From: an uncultured Phycisphaerales bacterium
Lineage (GTDB): Bacteria; Planctomycetota; Phycisphaerae; Sedimentisphaerales; Anaerohalosphaeraceae
Assembly (NCBI GenBank): GCA_937868095.1
Contig: CALMLO010000057.1
Location: 25,066-89,065, forward strand
Length of the DNA stretch: 64,000 nucleotides
Reading direction: 5' to 3'
Both the position numbers and the translations under genes were made by a program. Positions 8,983 to 17,078 of the stretch are shown piece by piece; within the stretch, counting starts at the first letter, position 1; every line of letters starts with the position of its first letter. The notes under the pieces were generated by a model that was not told the origin of the DNA, ran no database searches, and saw only the letters and a program-made list of their open reading frames with translations.

Positions 8983-11214
8983 TCAGGTGCTGGGGAGGGT
9001 AATTGTGACGGTGGTTCCCTTTCCGGGGCGAGAGGTAATCATCATCGTCCCATCATTCATTTGAAGGAGCCGCTGGGCCCGTGCCAACCCCATGCCGCGG
9101 CGGCGGCCGGCAGGACGAGCCGAAAAGAAAGGTTTTGCAGCATTGGCCAGTGTCCGCTGATCCATGCCGCACCCCTGGTCTGAAATACTGAAGGCAGAGC
9201 CATTCTGGGGCTGGAGAGGGGTGCGAGCAATTCGGATGGGACCATTTTCTCCCGGATATGACTGGAGCGCATTGAGCAAAATGTTCGTCAAGGCCTCTAC
9301 AATTTGCTCGAAATCCACATAAACATCCGCCAGGGAGTCAAGCCCTTCCAGACGAACGGCCATCTGGGGAAGATTATGGATTTTGCAGGCCCGCTGAATG
9401 GCCTCCTGCACCAAATCCATTACGGAATGGATATGTTTTTGGGGCTGGGGCGGACGGGCATACGACATCAAATCCTTAAGAATCTGGGCCATTTCCTCTG
9501 TGCGCTGCTGAATCAGCCGGAGTTCTTCCTGCCGTTTGGGATCTGTTTCAGAAGAGGCCAGCAGCTGAGCATGGCCGGAGATAACAGAGAGCGGATTGTT
9601 CAATTCATGGGCAGCCCCGGCAGCCATTTCCGCAACGCCGTGAAGGGTCTCAATCTGGGCCATCTGACGGTGAGCTGTTTGAAGATTGCCGAGCACTTCG
9701 GCAAGGCGTTCTGATAGTTCCAGATGCCGACGAGCCACTGCGGCCGTCTGCAGAACCGAGGCGGCCGACTGACAAAGAGGGCCTATCGTCTCTGCCAAAA
9801 ACTCGAGCCGGTTTGCATCGGCCAGTTCAAAAACCACCTTGCCGATCCGAATGCCGGGAACCGATAAAGGAACCGTATAGCAGACAGCAGGATTCAGCCG
9901 ACCCGAATACTTATCAAAAAACCAATCCAGCGTCGAATCAATAAGACGAACGGAAAAATCTTCTTTTTCCTGCCGGGCAGCGACGGTTTGTCCAGCCGGC
10001 AACTGAAGCATCGCCGAATAATGTTTTCCCTGACGATCCACGGAAAAGCAGGAAACCGACGAATCGCCGAGGTCGTTTTGCAGAAGGACCGAAACAGCTC
10101 CCTGCGCTGCCTGACGAATCACTTCCGCCAGATGAAAGGCCAGGGTATCCAAGGTATCATCCGGCTGGATTCTCGCCAGGAAGTCATCCAACAGTTCTAC
10201 CTGACGGCTTTTAATCTGAAACTGACGGCTTGTCTGAGCCAAATTGAGATTGTTTTTTGCCAGTTGAGCGGCGGTCTGCTGGATGGCTCCATAGTAATGG
10301 CGGGCTGCCGGAGGCAAATGAAGTCCGAGCCGCTCGCTTTTGAGCCGAACCATTTCGGGCAGTTCGTTCAGCAGCTGCTCCAAATGCAGGGGATTGAGCC
10401 GAAGATTGGCACTGCTGAACAGGGAGTCCTCTATCGCTTCATAGGAACCGGATGAGCCGACCGACGCTTTTCGGGCCAGGCAGTCCGCCAAATGCACGAT
10501 TCTCGCCATCTCTGCAAAAGGAATATGGGAGGCAACTGCGTCGGTATCGCTGTGATGAAGCCAAACAGCCGTCTGGATGGGTTTGGGGAGGCGCCATTTT
10601 TCCGCCAGGCGTTTGCCGAGGGTGGTATGGTCAAGACCAAGATTCTGCTGCTCAATCGAATTCAGCGAAGCACCTTCGCTTTCGGCCTGTTTGACCATTT
10701 GGAGAAAACTTTTGGGCATGACCTCCAGAAGGGCGAGTTTGCCGAGGTCGTGCAGCAGTCCGGCAGAAAATGCTATGTTTTTCAGGTCGGCGTCTAAGGC
10801 ATCCTGGGCCAGCCGTTCGGCCGCACAAGCAACTGCGAGGGCATGAAGGGCCAACTGATGACGGACGGTGTACTCTTCCTGCTCGGCGGCGCTGGCGTCA
10901 AAGGCCTGAAAGACCCCTACCGACAGAAGCGCATCCCGCAGCTGCTCACCACTGAGAGCGGCGGCGGCCTGCTCGATGGAAAGAGCCGGCTCTCCATCTG
11001 CGACGATCCGCGAAGAAGAAACAGCAAGAATGCGTGCCGACAGGGCTGGATCATGCTTAAGCAGTTCAATCAATTCGGAGGTTTCCGTCGGCCATGAGGC
11101 AAGAAGCCGAAGGGCATTGCCCGCCACCTGAGGAAAGGTAGACAAGGTATCCAGCTGACGGACGATCATCTCGACCTGACGGGCTGTAGCAAGTTTGCCG
11201 GCGGAAGAATGCAT
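8983..11214 (-). CDS. HDOD-domain sensor histidine kinase
   Basis: A 743-residue cytoplasmic signalling protein. Residues about 15-215 form an HDOD domain (HD-like helical fold; LLHDLGKLAL is visible), then a helical linker, a GAF-like region at about 345-490 and a coiled coil. A HisKA domain follows with phosphorylatable His in AAGAAHELNNPLS, then a HATPase_c domain with N box and G boxes (DQGCGMD and GMGLARAQ). There are no membrane segments. It starts 24 bases after the HTH-receiver gene, so the two are probably a kinase/regulator pair. HDOD-kinase fusions are known in planctomycetes and delta-proteobacteria; the signal is unknown. Confidence 0.88.
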   Translation of the reverse strand: MHSSAGKLATARQVEMIVRQLDTLSTFPQVAGNALRLLASWPTETSELIELLKHDPALSARILAVSSSRIVADGEPALSIEQAAAALSGEQLRDALLSVGVFQAFDASAAEQEEYTVRHQLALHALAVACAAERLAQDALDADLKNIAFSAGLLHDLGKLALLEVMPKSFLQMVKQAESEGASLNSIEQQNLGLDHTTLGKRLAEKWRLPKPIQTAVWLHHSDTDAVASHIPFAEMARIVHLADCLARKASVGSSGSYEAIEDSLFSSANLRLNPLHLEQLLNELPEMVRLKSERLGLHLPPAARHYYGAIQQTAAQLAKNNLNLAQTSRQFQIKSRQVELLDDFLARIQPDDTLDTLAFHLAEVIRQAAQGAVSVLLQNDLGDSSVSCFSVDRQGKHYSAMLQLPAGQTVAARQEKEDFSVRLIDSTLDWFFDKYSGRLNPAVCYTVPLSVPGIRIGKVVFELADANRLEFLAETIGPLCQSAASVLQTAAVARRHLELSERLAEVLGNLQTAHRQMAQIETLHGVAEMAAGAAHELNNPLSVISGHAQLLASSETDPKRQEELRLIQQRTEEMAQILKDLMSYARPPQPQKHIHSVMDLVQEAIQRACKIHNLPQMAVRLEGLDSLADVYVDFEQIVEALTNILLNALQSYPGENGPIRIARTPLQPQNGSAFSISDQGCGMDQRTLANAAKPFFSARPAGRRRGMGLARAQRLLQMNDGTMMITSRPGKGTTVTITLPST

Positions 11215-11238
11215 CTGTGGACATTTCCCCAGCTTGCT

Positions 11239-11814
11239 TTAAGCCCGAGCCAGTTGGGCGATTTTTTCGGTAATTTCTGAGATATTGAAAGGTTTGGGGA
11301 TAAACTCGGAGGCCCCGGCAGAGAGCAAGTCGTCAATTTCTTCACGATTGACGACGCCGCTGACAATAATGATGTGAATATGGGAGAAGTTTGGATTGCT
11401 CTTGATGGTTCGGCACACAATATTCCCATTCACATCCGGAAGCATATAATCGAGGAGAATTACATCCGGCAGGAACTGCTGGGTTTGGATGCCGGCATCA
11501 TAGCCGCTGGACGCCGTCCGGATTTCGAATCGGCCGTCCCGACTGAGAACATCCACCATCAGTTCGACGATTTCATCATCATCATCGACAATCAATACCT
11601 TTATCTTTCCATCGCCCAGCAGATTATCCAGGGGGATATTGTTGTCTTTCATGAATTTAATAAGCGATTCACGCGGAATCCGCCTGAACCGAGAGCCGGG
11701 TACTCGAAATCCCTCCAGACGCCCAGAATCAAAGCAGCGGATAATTGTCTGCTGGCTGACTTTGCAAATATCTGCTGCTTCACCCGTTGTAAACAGTTCC
11801 TTCATCTTCTCCAT
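11239..11814 (-). CDS. Response regulator with N-terminal excisionase/MerR-like HTH
   Basis: A 191-residue protein in the reverse of the usual order. A winged-helix excisionase-type DNA-binding domain (residues about 5-60, FTTGEAADICKVSQQTIIR) precedes a CheY-like receiver (about 70-190). In the receiver the acidic pocket DDDDE, phospho-acceptor Asp in LLDYMLP and the Lys in PKPF are intact. It probably binds DNA under control of the adjacent HDOD kinase (stop to start 24 bases). A good promoter lies upstream at 11874-11901. Confidence 0.88.
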   Translation of the reverse strand: MEKMKELFTTGEAADICKVSQQTIIRCFDSGRLEGFRVPGSRFRRIPRESLIKFMKDNNIPLDNLLGDGKIKVLIVDDDDEIVELMVDVLSRDGRFEIRTASSGYDAGIQTQQFLPDVILLDYMLPDVNGNIVCRTIKSNPNFSHIHIIIVSGVVNREEIDDLLSAGASEFIPKPFNISEITEKIAQLARA

Positions 11815-11873
11815 ATTCGTTCCCTTATCAAAAAAACCTTCCTTGGATTCACCAACTTCGGCAGATTGCCTAA

Positions 11874-11901
11874 ATTATCCTTCGGTATTCTTATCTGTCA
11901 A
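11874..11901 (-). promoter_or_regulatory. Probable promoter of the HTH-receiver/HDOD-kinase operon
   Basis: On the minus strand, a consensus TTGACA (11901-11896) is followed after 16 bases by GATAAT (11879-11874). Transcription would begin near 11867, about 50 bases before the ATG at 11814. Confidence 0.55.
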
Positions 11902-12015
11902 GGATTAAAAAATAAATAAAAACCTATCAAATAATATTGAAATGGGGCTTTTTTCTGGACAAAGAGTGGGAACAAGGCAATCAGGATATTTTATGGCTTG
12001 TTTTTGGGTTATTCA

Positions 12016-12043
12016 AATGCTCTTCTATCATGTAAAGAGCATT
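12016..12043. terminator. 9-base-stem hairpin downstream of the hybrid kinase gene
   Basis: AATGCTCTT (12016-12024) pairs perfectly with AAGAGCATT (12035-12043) across a 10-base loop. It lies 43 bases past the hybrid kinase stop codon. There is no T tract, so it may be a terminator, a transcript-stabilising hairpin or a binding site. Confidence 0.4.
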
Positions 12044-12085
12044 GTTTCATCGGAAGGAAGCCCCCTGCTAAGAACAATCCGCTTC

Positions 12086-14890
12086 TTACTTTGCGTGTTT
12101 GGAGTTATCGGTTCCGGTATCTTCGGATTCTTCTGTGCGGCCGGAATCTGCGGCTTCCTGAGCGAGGGTATCGGCTTGTTTACGAAGATGGTCGGCCTGT
12201 TCTTTCAGGGAGCGGATTCGTCTGGAAAGATATTTTTCGAGAATCTGAGCCAGTTCTTCGGCTTTGACAGGTTTGGAAAGATAATCGTCACATCCGGCAG
12301 CCAGGCACTTCTCCCTGTCGCCCTGAAGTGCATTGGCAGTTAACGCGATAATGGGAGTCTTGATTTGCTGTTTTCTTAAGATACCGGTGGCTTGATAGCC
12401 ATTCATAACCGGCATTTCCATATCCATAAAAATCAAGTCATATTCTTTTCTCATTACCATCCGGACGGTTTCTTTGCCGTTGGCGGTCAAGGTCACTTCC
12501 AAACCATATCGTTCAAGCAGTTTTTTCATAAAAGTCTGGCTGGCCCGGCTGTCTTCGGCCACAAGAACCCGAGTAATCATTTCCTCCTCGCCGCCTTCGG
12601 GGTGGCAGAACAAGACCCGATCGCTGCGGATTCCCGCGGAGTACTCCGGCATGCGGGTATCACTACCGAAATCGAGTTCCTTTTGGAATGGGGCATTGGT
12701 CAAACTTACCGGCAGGACGACGGTAAAAATAGAGCCCTGGCCCGGCCGGCTCTGCAGGAAGAGTTCGCCGCCCATCAGATGAATAAGTCTGCGGGTGATG
12801 GCCAAGCCGAGCCCTGTGCCGCCGAATTTGCGGGTGGTAGAGACATCGGCTTGAGTAAAAGACTCGAAAATGACCCTTTGTTTGTCTTTGGGGATTCCGA
12901 TGCCTGTATCTTCGATATCGATGCACAGCCGCCCCTGCTCCCCCGGCCGTTCCTCCCATCCTAAGGTAACGTGAACATAACCGGATTCGGTAAACTTGAT
13001 GGCATTGCCGAGCAGATTAATCATGCACTGATTGAGCCGGGTGGGGTCGGTCTCGATAACTTCAGGGAGTTTGTCGCCTTTGAAAAATTCAAAATCCAGA
13101 CCCTTTTGATTAGCAATCGGCCTCATCATCTGCTCGATGTGGCGGAAGAAGGGTTCGAGGGCAAACTGCGTCTTCTCGATGGTGAGTTTGCCGGCTTCGA
13201 TTTTCGTAAAATCGAGGATATCATTAATAATCTGCAGGAGGTTTCGTCCGCTGCCGGCAATCACATTGACATAATCAGCCTGCTCCTCATCCAGCGAGGT
13301 GGCGGCCAGCAGTTCGCAGAATCCGAGGACGGCATTCATCGGTGTGCGGATTTCGTGACTCATATTGGCCAGAAACTGGCTTTTGGTTCTGTTGGCACTT
13401 TCGGCCATTTCCTTGGCCCGCACGAGTTCGGTCACATCAATCAGATTGGTGAGGACGCCGGCATAGGTGCCGTCATCATAGTAAATCGGCTGAATCCGCA
13501 TCTCCACAATGCGGCCAAAGAGTTCCCGCTGGATTACCACGGGCCGGCTGTTCGGATCTTCACGGAAGGTACGAATCAGCTGTTTGATCCGGCTTTGGAC
13601 CTGAAGCGGATGGACATCGGCGAGTTTCTTGCCGAGCAGTTCCTCTGAGGTCTTGCCGACCATTTTCAGGAAATAGGGGTTTAGTTCAACAATGGTATCC
13701 TCGCTATCCGCAAACACTACGCCCTCCTGCATTCCGGCAATCATGGAAGACAATTTGGCGCTTTGCCGGCGGATTTGTTCCTGGGCCCGTTCCATCTCGG
13801 TAATATCCACGAAGGCCTCCACGAGCATCTCCTGATCTTCCAGCAGGATGGGAAATGCGTTTTTGAGGATGGTAATCGGTCTGCCTTCGGGGCCGCGGAT
13901 AGATAGCCGCTCTCCTTCGAAGGTATGCCCTTCGTGTAAAACAGGACAAGCCGGACGGTCGACACCGCAAAGAATGCCGCAGCAAGCTTTTCCGACAACC
14001 TCTTCAGAGCGTTTTCCCAAAATCTGCAAAGCCACCTGGTTGGCCCGATGAATCTTGCGTGTCTTATCCACGAGAACCAAGCCGAAGGGGGCCCGTTCGA
14101 GGAGCTTTTCAACGGTATGGAGCATGGTTTTGAGGGTTTCTTCGTCCTGCCTGCGCTGGGTAATGTCGTAAAGAGTTTGAATAGCCCCAGTCAGATTTCC
14201 CTGACGATCTCTGAGGGGTGCGGCTGTAAAAGCCAGCCATTTGCCGCTTTTTCCTAACTGCGGGAAAAACCGCTGGGCTTCCAAGGCATCTTTGAGCAAA
14301 TCACTGCGCTGCAAGGAGGCCCCATAGACGGCCTCTATTTCGTCAGCGGGCGCCTGGTTGAGAATCCAATCGGCGAGGGTTAAGCCGCGGTCATCGCCGA
14401 GAAACCGGCTGTATTTTTGCGTGCCAAGAACGCTGTCGGCCTTGATGCCGGTCAGTTTCTCGCAGGCCCGATTCCAGTGTGTAACCAGATGTTCCTGATT
14501 GAGCACAAAGGCAGGAACCGACAGGCCGTCGATAATCCGCGTCAGCATATCTTGTTCATCCGGCAAAAACAGATGGTGGTTTCGCCGGCGAAAGGAAATG
14601 ATGCTGAGAGCGCCCAAGCCGAAGAAAACAAGCCCCACAGTCGTGAACAGCAGAAACAGCGTCCCGACGGACAAACCCGCGGAGCTGATGATGCTTTGGA
14701 TGTTCTGCACTATCTTGGTGAAAAACCGACTGCCGGTTAAAGGATTTTGAGCAGATGGGGCTGCCAGCCAAACCACCGCCGAGCCGGCTGCCATGGCGGC
14801 CAGTCCCAGAAACCAAAAGAAGACTGCCGCCGCACCAAGATGCCTGCGACGGGTAATTTTGGACCTTGATTTCAACCCTTTTGCCGCCAT
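12086..14890 (-). CDS. Membrane hybrid histidine kinase (three PAS, HisKA, HATPase, receiver)
   Basis: A 934-residue hybrid sensor kinase. Two N-terminal transmembrane helices (about residues 19-45 and 75-98) flank a short periplasmic loop. PAS domains follow at about 115-250, 255-375 and 380-500, then HisKA with SHEIRTPMN, HATPase_c with DTGIGI and GTGLGLAI, and a C-terminal receiver with Asp in FMDMEMP. The second PAS carries a cysteine-rich insert (CCGILC and RPACPV) that could bind metal or a cofactor. The ATG at 14890 is chosen over 14977 because the longer frame would contain the intrinsic terminator of the upstream operon. The phosphate acceptor partner is unknown. Confidence 0.9.
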   Translation of the reverse strand: MAAKGLKSRSKITRRRHLGAAAVFFWFLGLAAMAAGSAVVWLAAPSAQNPLTGSRFFTKIVQNIQSIISSAGLSVGTLFLLFTTVGLVFFGLGALSIISFRRRNHHLFLPDEQDMLTRIIDGLSVPAFVLNQEHLVTHWNRACEKLTGIKADSVLGTQKYSRFLGDDRGLTLADWILNQAPADEIEAVYGASLQRSDLLKDALEAQRFFPQLGKSGKWLAFTAAPLRDRQGNLTGAIQTLYDITQRRQDEETLKTMLHTVEKLLERAPFGLVLVDKTRKIHRANQVALQILGKRSEEVVGKACCGILCGVDRPACPVLHEGHTFEGERLSIRGPEGRPITILKNAFPILLEDQEMLVEAFVDITEMERAQEQIRRQSAKLSSMIAGMQEGVVFADSEDTIVELNPYFLKMVGKTSEELLGKKLADVHPLQVQSRIKQLIRTFREDPNSRPVVIQRELFGRIVEMRIQPIYYDDGTYAGVLTNLIDVTELVRAKEMAESANRTKSQFLANMSHEIRTPMNAVLGFCELLAATSLDEEQADYVNVIAGSGRNLLQIINDILDFTKIEAGKLTIEKTQFALEPFFRHIEQMMRPIANQKGLDFEFFKGDKLPEVIETDPTRLNQCMINLLGNAIKFTESGYVHVTLGWEERPGEQGRLCIDIEDTGIGIPKDKQRVIFESFTQADVSTTRKFGGTGLGLAITRRLIHLMGGELFLQSRPGQGSIFTVVLPVSLTNAPFQKELDFGSDTRMPEYSAGIRSDRVLFCHPEGGEEEMITRVLVAEDSRASQTFMKKLLERYGLEVTLTANGKETVRMVMRKEYDLIFMDMEMPVMNGYQATGILRKQQIKTPIIALTANALQGDREKCLAAGCDDYLSKPVKAEELAQILEKYLSRRIRSLKEQADHLRKQADTLAQEAADSGRTEESEDTGTDNSKHAK

Positions 14891-14960
14891 TTGCGTTTTC
14901 TTTTCGTCTGAAAAGGCGGATAAATTCAGGGAAAAAACAAAAGGGTCAAAAACAGCCGAT

Positions 14961-14991
14961 AAAAAACGCCCCTTCACTCCGAAGGGGCGTT
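14961..14991 (-). terminator. Intrinsic terminator of the mtaA-like/corrinoid operon
   Basis: On the minus strand an 11-base perfect stem AACGCCCCTTC / GAAGGGGCGTT with a 5-base loop is followed by a T run. It ends transcripts coming from 16847-15058. Confidence 0.9.
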
Positions 14992-15057
14992 GTGTGTTTC
15001 AATCGTTTCTTCAGAAACCCGTTTTATCGGGCTTGCCGAGAAGAACAGGGGGAGATT

Positions 15058-15684
15058 TCAGTTCAGCAGACTTTTCGCTAAATCCACTGCGGAGGCCGCA
15101 TCGGGCGCGTAGCCGTCTGCCCCGATTTTGTTGGCGTAATTTTGGGTAACGGGTGCCCCGCCGATCATCACTTTGCAAGGAAGCCCGGCTTGGCGTATGG
15201 CCTGAATGGTCTTGTCCATGGCCGGCATTGTAGTAGTCAGCAGAGCGCTGAGGCCGACAATCTGAGCATTGGCCGCTCGGGCTTTTTCGACAAATGTTTG
15301 CGGGGATACATCCACGCCCGCATCTTCCACCTTAAAGCCGGCGCCTTTGAGCATCATCACGACCAGATTCTTGCCGATATCGTGGAGGTCGCCCTGCACG
15401 GTGCCGATGACGGCCCTGCCGATGGGATCGACGCCGGCGGCAGCCAACCTGGGCTCAAGAATCTCCATGGCCATCTTCATCGCCCGAGCTGAAATCAAGA
15501 CCTCGGGGATATAAACCTCGTTGGCCTTAAAACGAACACCGACAACTTCCATTCCGGCAATCAATCCCTTATCGAGAATGGTTTTCGGGTCAAGCCCCTC
15601 TTCGAGGGCCTGCTGAGTGAGGCGAACGGCCTCGGTTTGATTGCCTTTGATTACAGCGTCTGCCAATGCCTTTAAATCTGTCAT
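15058..15684 (-). CDS. Corrinoid (B12-binding) methyl-carrier protein
   Basis: A 208-residue protein of the MtaC/MtbC/MetH-cap type. The N-terminal four-helix cap domain spans about 1-80. The cobalamin-binding Rossmann domain (about 88-208) contains DLHDIGKN (the DxHxxG motif whose His ligates cobalt), the SALLTTT segment and the IGGAPV segment that grips the nucleotide tail. It carries a methyl group between a substrate methyltransferase and an acceptor. The ATG at 15684 has a GGGAGA site. It lies 101 bases after the MtaA-like gene on the same strand, and a terminator follows. Confidence 0.92.
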   Translation of the reverse strand: MTDLKALADAVIKGNQTEAVRLTQQALEEGLDPKTILDKGLIAGMEVVGVRFKANEVYIPEVLISARAMKMAMEILEPRLAAAGVDPIGRAVIGTVQGDLHDIGKNLVVMMLKGAGFKVEDAGVDVSPQTFVEKARAANAQIVGLSALLTTTMPAMDKTIQAIRQAGLPCKVMIGGAPVTQNYANKIGADGYAPDAASAVDLAKSLLN

Positions 15685-15785
15685 ATCTTTCTCCCGTTTA
15701 AGCATTCACTTAACCGCAAAAAAGCGAGTATATCCACTTCAGGGCCGTTTTTCAACCGTTCCTTTACGGTTTTGCGGACGTCCGT

Positions 15786-16847
15786 TCAGGTAAACCGCCG
15801 GACGGTTTCCATAAAAGCGAGCAGATTTTCCAAGGGCACGCCCGGAGGCAGGTCGCAGCCGGTGCTCATGATAAAATTGGGGAAGGGGCGCATCTGTTCG
15901 AGGAGGCAGCGGCAGGCCTTTCGGACATCGTCGGCTGTGCCGTCCTTCATCACCGTGGTAGGGTTGATGTTGCCCATCACAATCACATCCGGTCCGGCTT
16001 TCTGTGCAGCCAGGGGCAAGTCAACGCCCGTCTGAGGCGAATCCAGACTCAGGGCGGAGACGCCGGAACGGGCCATGGCTTCAATCAGATGCATCGAATT
16101 GCCGCAGATATGATAAATCGTATCGACGCCGGCACGATGGACATCATCGAGGATTTGCCGTACATAGGCGGCGCTGAACCGCTCAAACTGGGCCGGACCG
16201 AGAATCACAGCCGTCGGCTCGAGGATGCAAAGCAGGTCTGCGCCAGCGTAAATCAGGGCACGAGCGTAGGTCTGAATGACTTCTGTTGAAAAACGACACA
16301 GGAAATCCACCTTTTCGGGCTGGAGAATGGAATCAACGGCCACCTGTTCGGCACCTGCCAGCAGCCCTGAAAGTGTGACCGGCCCGACGACATAGGCGCC
16401 TATGAGGACCTCCTCCGGCAGACCCGTTCGCATCATCTCCACCGTCTTAATATAAGATTGAATACGGGAATCCTGCAGAATATTGATTTGCCGATAGGCA
16501 AGCAAATCTTCAGGGCTGCGAATTGGATGGTATTCAACGGTGCTGGATTCATGGAGAGGGAAACGAACCGGCAGACCGAGGGCGTTGGCCTCGACCGAAA
16601 GGTCCATCATCATAAAAGCGGCATCGGGCTGGATTCGTTCCACCAGGGAAGCGATACATTTGTAATGCATCCCATAATTCTGCTGGGCCACCTTGATCGA
16701 AACCCCCAGCCAATCACAGGCCGGAAAGCCAACCAGCGGGGCCGCCAGCCGACGTCCCTCCGCCCAGGCCTGCTTGAGCCGGTCTGCAAGGGAACGACGC
16801 TTCAATAAAAGTTTTTTTGACCCCTTTAAAACGGCTGTGGCGGACAT
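15786..16847 (-). CDS. MtaA/UroD-family corrinoid methyltransferase
   Basis: A 353-residue TIM-barrel protein of the uroporphyrinogen decarboxylase / MtaA family. The zinc-type ligands of the methyltransferase branch are visible: HxC in YHICGN and a third Cys in STGCDLPP. This argues for methyl transfer, not porphyrin decarboxylation. It precedes the corrinoid protein gene, so the pair probably moves methyl groups from a methylated substrate (methanol, methoxy compound or similar) through cobalamin. The substrate-specific partner is not in the window; the protein could be either the first or second methyltransferase. A PocR-AraC regulator is divergent from it. Confidence 0.85.
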   Translation of the reverse strand: MSATAVLKGSKKLLLKRRSLADRLKQAWAEGRRLAAPLVGFPACDWLGVSIKVAQQNYGMHYKCIASLVERIQPDAAFMMMDLSVEANALGLPVRFPLHESSTVEYHPIRSPEDLLAYRQINILQDSRIQSYIKTVEMMRTGLPEEVLIGAYVVGPVTLSGLLAGAEQVAVDSILQPEKVDFLCRFSTEVIQTYARALIYAGADLLCILEPTAVILGPAQFERFSAAYVRQILDDVHRAGVDTIYHICGNSMHLIEAMARSGVSALSLDSPQTGVDLPLAAQKAGPDVIVMGNINPTTVMKDGTADDVRKACRCLLEQMRPFPNFIMSTGCDLPPGVPLENLLAFMETVRRFT

Positions 16848-17024
16848 CGCTGTTTTTCTCCAAAAAAGTTTTTGTTAAAATCAATGCTCTTCTTTGTTTG
16901 GGATTATTGAAACGTTCTCCGGTCGATTTTTCTTCAATTATTTTCGCTATTTATTGTACTATCTTGCTATATTAGAGGCCGAATCTGAAGGGGCGGTTTG
17001 CTTATCTGATTTATTAACAATGTC

Positions 17025-17053
17025 TTTCAATAGGTACAATTTTTTTATATAAT
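17025..17053 (+). promoter_or_regulatory. Probable promoter of the PocR-AraC regulator
   Basis: TTTCAA (17025-17030), a 17-base spacer and a perfect TATAAT (17048-17053). Transcription would begin near 17060, exactly at a palindrome. Confidence 0.4.
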
Positions 17054-17059
17054 ATTATG

Positions 17060-17073
17060 TTGTCGAGCGACAA
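17060..17073. promoter_or_regulatory. Palindrome TTGTCG-AG-CGACAA, candidate operator
   Basis: A perfect inverted repeat with 6-base arms ends 5 bases before the regulator start codon and overlaps the predicted transcription start and ribosome-binding region. It could be an autoregulatory site or a small hairpin limiting translation. Confidence 0.4.
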
Positions 17074-17078
17074 TAAAG

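Noticed and set aside
14890..14977. Longer N-terminus of the hybrid kinase from 14977
   Set aside because: It would include the strong intrinsic terminator of the upstream operon at 14961-14991.
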